Assembly (NCBI GenBank): GCA_018715765.1
Contig: DVKY01000045.1
Location: 1-64,000 of the forward strand
DNA from: Fimivicinus intestinavium
GTDB lineage: Bacteria; Bacillota; Clostridia; Oscillospirales; Acutalibacteraceae
Direction: 5' to 3'
DNA length: 64,000 bases
The notes under the pieces are model-generated. The model made no database searches and was not told where the DNA came from. It was given only the letters and a program-made list of their open reading frames with translations. The translations under genes were made by a program, and so were the position numbers. Shown piece by piece: positions 1 to 8,472 of this stretch (its first letter is position 1; each line of letters begins with the position of its first letter).

Positions 1-44
1 AACAGCGCCCGTTTTTTGATTTCAGATCCTTTTTAAAAGACCGT

Positions 45-824
45 TTACGCCTTCGCGGCGGCCTCCTCTTTCTGCTGCTCCTGCTGCTTCGCCGCCTCTG
101 CCGCATCGCGCTCCGGCTTTGTGGGCAGCATTGGGATGCCTCCCTTCGCCTGGATCACAATTTGCAGGATGAACGCCGCCGCATACAGCGCAATCGCAAG
201 GTATGACCCAAACGACAGCCCTCCGCTCAGAATCCCCACCAGCCCCTCCGGCGCCATCGCAGCCTGGAACAGCACCGCCGCCGCAATCAGCGACGCAACT
301 CCAATCCCCCAGCGCACCGCCAGCAGAATCCCTCCGCTCTTTGTGTACGCACGCAGGATCAGCACCAGGTTCAGTACTGCCATCACCGCCGCTACCGCCA
401 GAAAGACCACCGATAAAAACAGCTTCAGCAGCGTCCCTCCGATCACCGGCGACCCGAAAGCTGCCATTACCCCTCCAAAATCCATATCCATTACGTACAT
501 CACCGTCTGCACCAGACCATACCACGCCCCTTCCACCGTGTGGTACGGCAGCGTTATACTCACCGTCGCCAGCGGCAGGCACAGCGACCCGATGCACACG
601 ATCGCCAATATCCATCTCACATATGCCAACGGCGACCCGATAAACGACGTCTTGATCCCCGCCGTCATGTGATAAAACTTATCAAATTCCTTCGCCGCCC
701 TCTCCGCATCTGCCTCCAGCCGTTCCTCCATCCCGTAATACATGATGTTCACGCCGCAATTCCAGCAGTTCGGGCGCCAATCCGTTTTCTTGATCTTTGC
801 TCCGCATTTCGGGCACACTGCCAT
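45..824 (-). CDS. Zinc-ribbon membrane protein of unknown function
   Basis: About 259 residues. The N-terminus has a CxxC-x12-CxxC zinc ribbon (Cys4, Cys7, Cys20, Cys23). An acidic/Ala-rich linker follows, then about four hydrophobic membrane segments and a charged Lys/Glu/Ala-rich tail. The reading frame extends to a TTG at 830, but the GGA-type ribosome site at 832-838 suits the ATG at 824 (9-nt spacing) better. It lies 28 bp behind the GPH symporter on the same strand and is probably co-transcribed with it. I do not recognise a named family; membrane location is inferred from hydrophobicity. Confidence 0.75.
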   Translation of the reverse strand: MAVCPKCGAKIKKTDWRPNCWNCGVNIMYYGMEERLEADAERAAKEFDKFYHMTAGIKTSFIGSPLAYVRWILAIVCIGSLCLPLATVSITLPYHTVEGAWYGLVQTVMYVMDMDFGGVMAAFGSPVIGGTLLKLFLSVVFLAVAAVMAVLNLVLILRAYTKSGGILLAVRWGIGVASLIAAAVLFQAAMAPEGLVGILSGGLSFGSYLAIALYAAAFILQIVIQAKGGIPMLPTKPERDAAEAAKQQEQQKEEAAAKA

Positions 825-852
825 TGTCAATCATCCTTTCCCGATCCGGTTC

Positions 853-2367
853 TCAGGCTTCCCCATCCTCTTTCGGGCCTGCGGCCTGCGCCATCTTATC
901 CCCATCCTCTAACGTAAGGTCAGAGGCGATCTTGGCAATTTCACGCCTGCGTTCGATCAGCTCCTCATACATTTTGTTGCGCTTTTCTCCGATCAGGTCA
1001 TAAAAGATCATGGGGATCAGGCCCAACGAGCCAAGAATGATCGGCGCTACCGACCACATGGTGAAGATCGCCCGCTTTGTGCGCAGCGTCTGATTGGTGC
1101 CCGCGCCCGCCGTGTAGCCCACAAGGCTGACAACTGCTGTGCTGATTGCGCTTTGCAGGGTGTTGACCGCTTTGCTGGCCAATCCCTGCGCTGCGCCGGT
1201 CATCGCCTCTGTGCGCTTGCCAGTTTTCCACTCCGCATAGTCGATGGCCTCCTGCTTCATCTCCTCAGGCACCACCTTGCGCGTGGCGTAAAGGACGTTG
1301 GCAAGCGTCTCTTGCAGCATGATAAGCGGGATCATCACCTTCCAGTTATCGCAGAAGCCATAACCCAGCACAAAGACCATAATCCACAGGAAATCAGGCA
1401 CCAGGTTGCAGATAAACCAAAGCTGCTTGTTATTAAAGTGCCTGCGGAACCACGGCACCAGCGTATAGCTAAAATAGGAAACCGGCGATCCGGGGATGCC
1501 CACGATCACCTTTGCAGAGGCGATCCCGAGCACGTCTATGTAATAAAGCGTTTCAAACGGGCCGCCCACATTCCCGAAGGCTGCCAAAAAGTCTGAGATC
1601 ATCAGCAGCAACAATGGTTTGTTGGCAAACACATTTTTGAATCCTTCAATAATGTTCGGCTTTTCAATCGACTGAACAATCCTTTCCCGGGAGCGAATTG
1701 CATAAAACGCTACCATTCCGTTGCCAATCAGCGTCGTGCCAACGCCCATGGTGATAAAGACCGTACTCATAGAAGCGCCGATTACGTTGCGGGTGCTTAA
1801 ATCGATCAACAAGCCGCAGATCTGCTGCGGCAGGTTGGCAAACAAAGAGGAAATAAATCTGCCAGAGGCGATCAGCGTGGTGCGGTCCTCCGGGTTCGGC
1901 GAGGCCGTGGCAAGCAGGCCCCCGTAGGCGCACTGCACGAGCGTTTCCAGCGTTTCCATCGCAGTATAGATGACCATATAGGTCAAAATCTTCTGCCAGG
2001 ATCTCGAATCATATTCCCCAATAAACAGCGGAGAAAGCCAGAAGGTAATATTTGCAAGCGCAAACGGGCCGACACAGGCCAGCAGCCATGGCCGGAATTT
2101 GCCAAAGCGGGTGCGGGTGCGGTCCACCAGCGCGCCAAGCACAAGGTCGTTCACAACATCCCAGAAGCCCTCCAGGAAAAGGATCAATCCCATGATCGCC
2201 GGATCAAGCTGGAATACATTGAGCATGAAATAGCTCATATACCCCTTGATCGTAAAATCCCTGCCGCCCTGAGCAAGGCTGTAGGCCGCAATCTCCGTTG
2301 TCCCGATATACCGCTTGGTATAGGCAGATTTTCCTCCCAGCGGCGTTGGATTTGGCTGTTTGGCCAT
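853..2367 (-). CDS. GPH-family (MelB/XylP-like) sugar:cation symporter
   Basis: About 504 residues with roughly twelve hydrophobic segments. The loop after the second helix reads GALVDRTRTRFGKFRPWLL-like (residues ~78-96), the R-T-R-x-G-K-x-R-P-W signature of glycoside-pentoside-hexuronide:cation symporters. The family imports oligosaccharides, pentosides or hexuronides with Na+ or H+; the substrate cannot be told from sequence. The ATG at 2367 has an AAGGGGG ribosome site 8 nt upstream. It heads a two-gene unit with the zinc-ribbon protein from a sigma-A-like promoter at 2442-2470. Confidence 0.88.
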   Translation of the reverse strand: MAKQPNPTPLGGKSAYTKRYIGTTEIAAYSLAQGGRDFTIKGYMSYFMLNVFQLDPAIMGLILFLEGFWDVVNDLVLGALVDRTRTRFGKFRPWLLACVGPFALANITFWLSPLFIGEYDSRSWQKILTYMVIYTAMETLETLVQCAYGGLLATASPNPEDRTTLIASGRFISSLFANLPQQICGLLIDLSTRNVIGASMSTVFITMGVGTTLIGNGMVAFYAIRSRERIVQSIEKPNIIEGFKNVFANKPLLLLMISDFLAAFGNVGGPFETLYYIDVLGIASAKVIVGIPGSPVSYFSYTLVPWFRRHFNNKQLWFICNLVPDFLWIMVFVLGYGFCDNWKVMIPLIMLQETLANVLYATRKVVPEEMKQEAIDYAEWKTGKRTEAMTGAAQGLASKAVNTLQSAISTAVVSLVGYTAGAGTNQTLRTKRAIFTMWSVAPIILGSLGLIPMIFYDLIGEKRNKMYEELIERRREIAKIASDLTLEDGDKMAQAAGPKEDGEA

Positions 2368-2441
2368 TCCGTTTTCCCCCTTTCAAGTGAATCGCAGCAT
2401 TTACAATAGATTTTTTGTTTATTTGGTTTGTTTTCTATTTT

Positions 2442-2470
2442 ATTTTACCACACCCGGCCAATTTAATCAA
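2442..2470 (-). promoter_or_regulatory. Sigma-A-like promoter of the GPH symporter unit
   Basis: Minus strand: -35 TTGATT (2465-2470), 17-nt spacer, -10 TAAAAT (2442-2447). It lies about 75 bp upstream of the symporter start in an AT-rich gap. Confidence 0.6.
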
Positions 2471-2516
2471 TAGGGTTTTAAAATTTGCCGCATTTTTTAG
2501 CGCTGTTAAAACCAGA

Positions 2517-2553
2517 CAAAAAATCTTGGCCGGCGCTGTCAACAGCGCCGGCC
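2517..2553 (-). terminator. Rho-independent terminator after tyrA
   Basis: Perfect 11-bp arms GGCCGGCGCTG/CAGCGCCGGCC (2528-2538 and 2543-2553) with a 4-nt loop. On the minus strand the hairpin is followed by a run of six T, as expected for the end of the tyrA transcript. Confidence 0.85.
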
Positions 2554-2636
2554 TTACGGGTTGCGAGAAGCCGCAGCCTCTCTTTATTATTTTGTAAAAC
2601 AGCGCGTGCACTGCCGCAAATACAGCACCCAGGCGC

Positions 2637-3479
2637 CTACTCCCCTTCCCGGTCAATTCGCTTCTTCCGGTCGCTGCCCTCCTTCAACAGGCGTTGCAGC
2701 GTATCCCTGTCCTCGGTCTCCAAGGCAAACCGGTACTCCTGAAGGTGCCCAATGATGCAATCCAACTCATCAATCAACGCTTCCCGGTTGCAGAGAAACA
2801 GCTCCGACCACATCGTCTCGTTCAGACGGGCAACCCGCGTCAAATCCTTATAGCTGCCTGCACTGTATCCATCGTGCTTTTCCGCCTCCGGACTCTTCAC
2901 GTAAGCATTGGATACGATGTGTGCCAGCTGTGAGGTAAAAGCGATCATTCTGTCATGGGTCTCCGCTGTTGTCACCACAACTTTTGTAAATCCCAGCTGC
3001 CGGAAAAAGGGCGCAAAGGCCTCTGCCTGTGCCGCATCCCCAGCCTCTCCAGGCACGAGCAGCATACTCGCCCCCTGAAACAGCTCTGCCTGTGCCGCAC
3101 CATAGCCGGAGAATTCACGCCCGGCCATCGGATGCCCGCCAATAAACAGAAGCCCCTGCTGCGCACAGAAGGGCCCCAGCGCTTTGCAGACATAAGTTTT
3201 TACACCGCACAGATCGATCACGGCGCAGCCCGGCCGCAGAAACGCCGCCCGCTCGCGGACAAAGCGCACCGTCTGCTCAGGATATAACGCAACCAGCAGC
3301 AGATCCAGCGTGCCGAGCAGCGCTTGCGTACCAATGCAGTCAATTGCGCCTTCCTCCCGCGCCCTGCACAGCACCTGGCTGTCAATATCATAGCCAATCA
3401 CCCTATGGGCCGTATTTGCCTTGATCGCTTTGGCCATGGAGCCGCCAATCAACCCCAACCCTGCAATGCCGATTTTCAT
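2637..3479 (-). CDS. tyrA: Prephenate dehydrogenase
   Basis: About 280 residues. It has an N-terminal NAD(P)-binding fold with GLGLIGGS at residues 7-14 and an acidic residue ending the second strand (GYDID). A central GGHPMAGREFSGY stretch is typical of the TyrA prephenate/arogenate dehydrogenase family, which oxidatively decarboxylates prephenate to 4-hydroxyphenylpyruvate in tyrosine synthesis. The length fits a monofunctional enzyme; no chorismate mutase or ACT domain is evident. It stands alone, closed by a strong terminator. A palindromic element lies about 107 bp upstream (3586-3609) and could take part in its control. Confidence 0.9.
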   Translation of the reverse strand: MKIGIAGLGLIGGSMAKAIKANTAHRVIGYDIDSQVLCRAREEGAIDCIGTQALLGTLDLLLVALYPEQTVRFVRERAAFLRPGCAVIDLCGVKTYVCKALGPFCAQQGLLFIGGHPMAGREFSGYGAAQAELFQGASMLLVPGEAGDAAQAEAFAPFFRQLGFTKVVVTTAETHDRMIAFTSQLAHIVSNAYVKSPEAEKHDGYSAGSYKDLTRVARLNETMWSELFLCNREALIDELDCIIGHLQEYRFALETEDRDTLQRLLKEGSDRKKRIDREGE

Positions 3480-3810
3480 GTGTTACCCATCCCTTCCCGC
3501 CGTGCGTCGACAACCGGCGGCATGCCTGTTCGCCCTGCCATTGGAGCGTCCGATTCCGTCTGATTCTTCCGCGCTTTAAACCGATGTGTACCCTTGTACA
3601 CTGATGCTAACATAACTTTTTTCAAAAAACAAGTGGCGGGGCGCTTGAGATACGGCCGCCGCCCTGCTCAGCAGGTAAAGTCCCGTCTCAGATTCCACTT
3701 GCCGCTTTGCCGCCTCCAGGCATGTTCCGTTGCGCAGGCTCATAAAAATAACCGAAGGATAGGGCTGCCCGGCACCCGGCCCTTTTCAAAAAAACAAATG
3801 AGAACGGGCG
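3480..3810. other. Divergent gap between tyrA and the M23 peptidase
   Basis: About 330 bases without a convincing gene. It holds the palindrome at 3586-3609. On the minus strand a possible tyrA promoter (TTGTTT, 17 nt, TAGCAT) would place its -10 inside that palindrome's arm. Nothing else structured was seen. Confidence 0.5.
3586..3609. repeat. Palindromic element, copy 1 (upstream of tyrA)
   Basis: Core GTGTACCCTTGTACAC (3586-3601), a 6-bp inverted repeat around CCTT, continued on the right by TGATGCTA. Twenty-five bases are identical to the minus strand of the nadB-nadC copy at 21357-21388. The left flank here has diverged, so only the core is symmetrical. Confidence 0.7.
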
Positions 3811-5028
3811 GTGGCATACACGTTGCAGACAAAGGAGACCAGCCGGCTGAATATCGCACTCTCCATTATCATTTGCCTGGCGCTTGGGGCGCTGAGTGTT
3901 TTCGGCGTCGCACAAGGGGCTCAGGAGCATACAAGAAGAACGCAGGCCGCCCAGGCATCTCAAACGCAGCCCTCCGGCAGCCTCGCCCCCGCAGACACAC
4001 AGGGCACAGCTGCGGCTACAGAAACAACGACCGCCTCCTATATCAAATGGGTGGAATTCAACGCCCCTTACGCCGCGTTAAATGATACTTTGGCCCTTGA
4101 TATCAAAACGCATGAGGAGGGAACCCACATCAGCTGGATCGATTCGCTTGCATGGCTGGCCTGCAAAAACGGCGGCAACTGGAAGGGTTACCGTTCCGGC
4201 CAATTGCAAAAGCTTTTGGACACACTGGAGGAGGGGCAAACGGTTGACGACCTGATGCAGGGAAACCAATACTATCCCTACTATAAAAAAGCGTACACCG
4301 CCGTATTGGGCGGTATGGTGGGGGAATATGAAAAGGAAGCGCCGGACAAGGAGCACGAGGGCCAGAAAATCATCGTAAAAAAATATGGATTAAAGGCATA
4401 CTGCCCCATTGCGGAAGGCTTCGGCTACAGCCACTACGACGATTTCGGCGATTCGCGCTCCTACGGTTACCGCAGACGGCACCTTGGCAACGACCTGCTT
4501 GGAGCCGTCGGCACGCCGATCGTCGCCGTTGAAGGAGGGATTGTAGAGGCATACGGCTGGAATCAATACGGGGGCTGGCGGCTTGGCATCCGCAGCTTTG
4601 ATGGCAAGCGATCCTACTATTATGCGCATCTGCGCAAGGGGCACCCCTATCAGACCGGCCTTCAGCTCGGCTCCAAGGTGAAAGCAGGGCAGGTCATCGG
4701 CTATCTGGGTTCTACCGGCTATTCCACAAAGGAGGATGTCAACGGCATGACCAAACCGCACCTGCATATCGGGTTACAGCTGATTTTTGACGAATCGCAA
4801 AAGGAGGGCATCAATCAAATTTGGATTAATCTCTACCCTCTGATGGAGCTGTTAAACCGAAACAAAGCGACCGTTGTACGGGATGAGGAGGCGAAGGAAT
4901 ACTACCGGAAATATGATATCTTTGACCCCGCCTATCCAAAGGAGCTGCAGGAAAAGCCCAAAACGACCGCGCCGCCCTCCACCACGGCGCGGCCGCAGGC
5001 AACGCAGCAAACCACTGCTGCGCCGTAA
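3811..5028 (+). CDS. Exported M23-family metallopeptidase
   Basis: Up to 405 residues. A single N-terminal membrane/signal segment (~16-34) is followed by a Thr/Ala-rich linker. A central unknown domain precedes a C-terminal LytM/M23 domain with HLGNDLLG (first zinc ligands, ~228-235) and HLHIGL (last ligands, ~313-318). The tail is Thr/Pro-rich. M23 enzymes cut peptidoglycan cross-links outside the membrane. The frame opens with GTG at 3811 without a good ribosome site. A strong AAAGGAG (3831-3837) sits 9 nt before an in-frame CTG at 3847, so the true start may be this rare codon, just before the signal segment. Confidence 0.85.
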   Translation: MAYTLQTKETSRLNIALSIIICLALGALSVFGVAQGAQEHTRRTQAAQASQTQPSGSLAPADTQGTAAATETTTASYIKWVEFNAPYAALNDTLALDIKTHEEGTHISWIDSLAWLACKNGGNWKGYRSGQLQKLLDTLEEGQTVDDLMQGNQYYPYYKKAYTAVLGGMVGEYEKEAPDKEHEGQKIIVKKYGLKAYCPIAEGFGYSHYDDFGDSRSYGYRRRHLGNDLLGAVGTPIVAVEGGIVEAYGWNQYGGWRLGIRSFDGKRSYYYAHLRKGHPYQTGLQLGSKVKAGQVIGYLGSTGYSTKEDVNGMTKPHLHIGLQLIFDESQKEGINQIWINLYPLMELLNRNKATVVRDEEAKEYYRKYDIFDPAYPKELQEKPKTTAPPSTTARPQATQQTTAAP

Positions 5029-5079
5029 AGCCCGGTTATTCTGCCCGCCGGGATTCTTCACAGATGCCTTGCCGGCCTG

Positions 5080-6966
5080 TCACAGCTTTTTAACGAACAG
5101 CGCCCGGATCGCGTTGAGCACCGCAATCACCATCACGCCGACATCTGCAAAAATCGCCAGCCACATATTGGCGATACCCAGCGCGCCTAACGCCAGGCAA
5201 ACCAGTTTGACGCCAAGCGCAAAGATAATGTTTTGATAAACAATCCGCAGGCATTTACGGGAAATCCGAATAGCCTTGGAAATCTTCCGCGGGTCGTCAT
5301 CCATCAAAACCACATCCGCCGCCTCAATTGCCGCGTCGGAGCCCATCGCCCCCATAGCAATACCGATATCCGCACGCCTGAGCACCGGCGCGTCGTTGAT
5401 TCCGTCCCCCACGAAGGCGAGCTTTGCCTGCTCCGGCTTATGCCGCATGGCCTCCTCTACCTTTTCCACCTTACCGGCGGGGAGCAGTTCACTGAACGCC
5501 TCGTCAATTCCCAGAGCGTTCGCCACCTGGTCGGCCACGGCCTTCGCATCGCCGGTGAGCATCACCGTCTTTTGCACACCCGCCTTTTTCAGTGCGTCAA
5601 TTGCCTCTTTTGCATGTGGCTTGACGATATCGGCTATCACAATGTGCCCCGCATACGCTCCATCGATTACCATGTGAATAATGGTGCCTACTTGATGGCA
5701 GTGGATATATGGTACCTGCAGGCGCTCCATCAGCTTCGCATTGCCGGCTGCCACCTCTACTCCATCCACTTTGGCGATCACGCCATTCCCGCTGATCTCC
5801 TGAATATCGGTCACCCTGGAGCGATCCAGTTCTTTACCATAGGCCCGCCGCAAGCTTTTGCTGATCGGGTGGGTGGAAAAGCTCTCCGCCAGCGCTGCAT
5901 ACTCAAGCAGCTTGGCGTCCTCCAGCTCATTATGGTGAATGCCATTCACCTCAAAAACGCCCTGTGTGAGCGTGCCCGTCTTATCAAACATCACAATTTT
6001 TGTGCGGGAAAGTGTCTCCAAATAATTAGAGCCCTTCACCAGCACACCCGCTTTGCTGGCGCCGCCGATGCCCGCAAAGAAGCTCAGGGGAATACTGATC
6101 ACCAGGGCGCAGGGGCAGCTGATCACCAGGAAGGTCAGCGCGCGATAGATCCATATCTCCCACCCGGCGGAGAGCCCCAGAACCAGTGAGCGGACAAGCG
6201 GGGGCAAAACCGCCAGCGCCAACGCTGCCGTACAGACCGCAGGGGTGTAGGCCCTGGCAAATTTAGAGATAAACGCCTCTGATTTTGACTTGCGGGCGCT
6301 CGCATTCTCTACCAGGTCAAGAATTTTAGAAACGGTGGACTCCCCAAACTCCCTGGTAGTGCGCACCTTTAAAACGCCGGTCAGGTTAATGCAGCCGCTG
6401 ATGATTTCATCTCCGGCCTTGACATCTCTCGGCAGGCTCTCCCCTGTCAGCGCGCTGGTGTTCAGACTGGAAGCGCCCTGCACAATGGTTCCGTCAATTG
6501 GCACCTTTTCACCGGGCTGCACCACGATGACACTGCCAAGCCCAACTTCATTCGGATCCACTTTTTCAAGCTTCCCATCACGCTCCACATTGGCGTAATC
6601 CGGGCGAATATCCATCAGGCCGCTGATATTGCGGCGGCTTTTTCCCACTGCATAGCTCTGAAACAGCTCTCCGATCTGATAAAACAGCATCACAGCGATT
6701 GCCTCGGTATATTCTCCGCTCTTCTCGTAAATCGCCAGCGCGATTGCGCCGACCGTGGCAATTGCCATAAGAAAGTTTTCATCAAAAATCTGCCGGTTCC
6801 AAATCCCCTTTCCCGCTTTGATCAAAATATCATAGCCAATGGTCAGATAGGGGATCAGATATAAGATAAACCGCAGAGGCCCGGTTACTGGTGTGAAGGC
6901 AAGCACAACCAGCATAACAGCCGCTGCGAGGATGCGCGCCAATATCCTCTTCTGTTTCCGATTCAA
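5080..6966 (-). CDS. PIB-2-type heavy-metal (Zn/Cd/Pb) exporting P-type ATPase
   Basis: 628 residues. Visible motifs: TGES (174-177, actuator), CPC in the metal-binding helix (284-286), DKTGTLT phosphorylation site (328-334), the His-Pro pair (366-367) and GDGINDAP (520-527). Lys587 in helix 7 and Asp608 in helix 8 are the pair that marks Zn2+/Cd2+/Pb2+ exporters of the CadA/ZntA class. There is no N-terminal HMA domain; a free-standing HMA protein is encoded just upstream. The start is TTG at 6966 behind AAGGAGG at 7-nt spacing. Substrate assignment is inferred from the helix residues and the ArsR-family neighbour. Confidence 0.93.
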   Translation of the reverse strand: MNRKQKRILARILAAAVMLVVLAFTPVTGPLRFILYLIPYLTIGYDILIKAGKGIWNRQIFDENFLMAIATVGAIALAIYEKSGEYTEAIAVMLFYQIGELFQSYAVGKSRRNISGLMDIRPDYANVERDGKLEKVDPNEVGLGSVIVVQPGEKVPIDGTIVQGASSLNTSALTGESLPRDVKAGDEIISGCINLTGVLKVRTTREFGESTVSKILDLVENASARKSKSEAFISKFARAYTPAVCTAALALAVLPPLVRSLVLGLSAGWEIWIYRALTFLVISCPCALVISIPLSFFAGIGGASKAGVLVKGSNYLETLSRTKIVMFDKTGTLTQGVFEVNGIHHNELEDAKLLEYAALAESFSTHPISKSLRRAYGKELDRSRVTDIQEISGNGVIAKVDGVEVAAGNAKLMERLQVPYIHCHQVGTIIHMVIDGAYAGHIVIADIVKPHAKEAIDALKKAGVQKTVMLTGDAKAVADQVANALGIDEAFSELLPAGKVEKVEEAMRHKPEQAKLAFVGDGINDAPVLRRADIGIAMGAMGSDAAIEAADVVLMDDDPRKISKAIRISRKCLRIVYQNIIFALGVKLVCLALGALGIANMWLAIFADVGVMVIAVLNAIRALFVKKL

Positions 6967-7112
6967 GGTAGATCCTCCTTCTTGTGTATGGGATGTTAGA
7001 GCCTCCGCCGCTGCGCCGCCGGGAAACGCCCCGCAATGGGGATGATTCCATCGGCGGTTTTCACGCCTCCCAAGACGTGTTTCTCTTTGACATTGAAGAT
7101 ATCCCCGACAGT

Positions 7113-7331
7113 TTACCCATAAATATCACAGTCATTGTCAATCCGTTTGCAGCTTTTGCGAACCTGCTGCATCACCGCTTTGGGATCCTGCCCCTCTTCA
7201 AATTCCACATTCATCCTGAGCATCATAAAATTGACGGTGGCATCCTTCACGCCGGGAGTCCGCTTTGCAGCATCCTCCATTTTGTTGGCGCAGTTTGCAC
7301 AGTCAACCTCAATTTTGTATGCCTTCTTCAT
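7113..7331 (-). CDS. Free-standing heavy-metal-associated (HMA) domain protein
   Basis: 72 residues, essentially one ferredoxin-like HMA domain with DCANC (Cys11, Cys14) in the first loop. The frame extends upstream to 7367, but AAAGGGAG with 9-nt spacing selects the ATG at 7331, and the longer form would run over the operator. Such proteins act as soluble metal chaperones. Here it probably supplies the metal-binding domain that the adjacent ATPase lacks, and it is the first gene of that operon. Confidence 0.88.
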   Translation of the reverse strand: MKKAYKIEVDCANCANKMEDAAKRTPGVKDATVNFMMLRMNVEFEEGQDPKAVMQQVRKSCKRIDNDCDIYG

Positions 7332-7364
7332 GCCCGTCAACTCCCTTTCATTATGATCGTTAGT

Positions 7365-7386
7365 CAATTAAAAGATTGCTTAATTG
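7365..7386. promoter_or_regulatory. ArsR/SmtB-type operator of the metal-efflux operon
   Basis: Perfect inverted repeat CAATTAA-N8-TTAATTG in an AT-rich block 35 bp upstream of the HMA gene start. Size and AT-rich half-sites fit operators of the ArsR/SmtB/CadC family. The divergent ArsR-type gene at 7577 is the likely ligand-responsive repressor. Confidence 0.75.
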
Positions 7387-7576
7387 TTTATTTATATGAT
7401 ATGCCGCTTTTCCCATAAAGTCAACCCCCATTTCTAAAATTTTTTCGCCCGCTTAAAGCGCCCTCCAAAAGGAAACGCCGCCCTCTCCATCAGGGCAAAA
7501 CGCATCAAAACCGCTGCCCGGCAGGATATACTTTTTCACCCGATTGTGATAGAATATTCAGAAAGGGGGTCTTTCC

Positions 7577-7939
7577 ATGCCGGATTATCCATTGCCTCAT
7601 AACCATGGGCAGCGTATTGAAAAAGGGTTTGATCACATGCCCAAGGTTGAGGATTTTCAAACAGTAGCCTACATGTTCAAACAGCTTGGTGACGAGAGCC
7701 GGATTCGGATCTTTTGGCTGCTCTGTCACTGTGAGGAATGTGTCATCAACCTATCATCCCTTGTTGGTATGAGCAGCCCCGCTGTTTCCCACCATCTGCG
7801 CCAGTTAAAAAGCAGCGGCTTAATCACAAGCCGCCGCGATGGGAAAGAGGTGTATTACCGCGCCGTCGATACGGAGCAGGCGCAGCTGCTGCACGTGATG
7901 ATTGAAAAAATGGTGGAAATTTCTTGCCCATCCTCATAA
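7577..7939 (+). CDS. ArsR/SmtB-family metal-sensing repressor
   Basis: 120 residues with a winged helix-turn-helix (recognition helix around SSPAVSHHLRQLKSSGLI, ~66-83) and wing RRDGKEVYY. A Cys-rich stretch CHCEEC (Cys50, Cys52, Cys55) sits where CadC/ArsR proteins carry their ELCVCDL metal box. A GGGGG ribosome site 7 nt before the ATG supports the start. It is divergent from the HMA/ATPase operon and should repress it until Cd, Pb, Zn or As(III) binds; which metal cannot be fixed. Confidence 0.88.
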   Translation: MPDYPLPHNHGQRIEKGFDHMPKVEDFQTVAYMFKQLGDESRIRIFWLLCHCEECVINLSSLVGMSSPAVSHHLRQLKSSGLITSRRDGKEVYYRAVDTEQAQLLHVMIEKMVEISCPSS

Positions 7940-7998
7940 CCGGTCAGGCCCCGCAAGGCTTCCGCGCCGCTCCTGCCACTTGATTTTTTGCAAAATAC

Positions 7999-8040
7999 AA
8001 GCGCCCCGCGCCGGTGAAAACCCGGCTGCGGGGCGCTTTT
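7999..8040. terminator. Terminator between arsR-type gene and hydrogenase cluster
   Basis: Arms GCGCCCCGC (8001-8009) and GCGGGGCGC (8028-8036) with TTTT following on the plus strand. It ends the ArsR-type transcript and, being nearly symmetrical, may also stop the minus-strand hydrogenase transcript. Confidence 0.75.
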
Positions 8041-8088
8041 CCGTTTTGTTTGGCAATGGAAGGGGGGATTACGACCTGCCCGCCTTCC

Positions 8089-8361
8089 TCAGGCCTTACC
8101 AGCCTGTGCCGTCTGGCGGTTGCCCAGCACCTGCTGCTCAAAAAAAGCATCTGTATCCGCCGGGAGAAGGGATTGCACCGGCCCATCATCCACACTCACG
8201 GACACGCCCTCCTGCCCACAGTTGCCCATACAGAATTTAGCGCGCACCTCTACGCGCTCTCCTAGCTCATGCTTTGCAATCAAGGCCTGCAGGCGGTTAA
8301 TGACGTCATAAGAGCCTTTCAGGTGGCATGCGCTGCCGATGCAGACATAAATTGTGGTCAT
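8089..8361 (-). CDS. NuoE-like thioredoxin-fold [2Fe-2S] protein
   Basis: 90 residues. Cys7-x4-Cys12 and Cys44-x3-Cys48 reproduce the four-cysteine [2Fe-2S] pattern of NuoE/HydC-type thioredoxin-like ferredoxins, without the N-terminal helical part of full NuoE. AAAGGA lies 10 nt before the ATG. It is the last gene of the hydrogenase unit, 111 bp behind the group B hydrogenase. It is a paralogue of the gene at 12976-13239. Likely role: electron transfer to or from one of the cluster's hydrogenases. Confidence 0.85.
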   Translation of the reverse strand: MTTIYVCIGSACHLKGSYDVINRLQALIAKHELGERVEVRAKFCMGNCGQEGVSVSVDDGPVQSLLPADTDAFFEQQVLGNRQTAQAGKA

Positions 8362-8472
8362 CCGTTACTCATCCTTTCACAGGCTGAAGCCTTTTGGATT
8401 TCGCTTTTAAAAATCCCCTATTATTTTTTCCATTATAACGTACCATCGTCCCAGTTTCATTCCCAAATGCAA

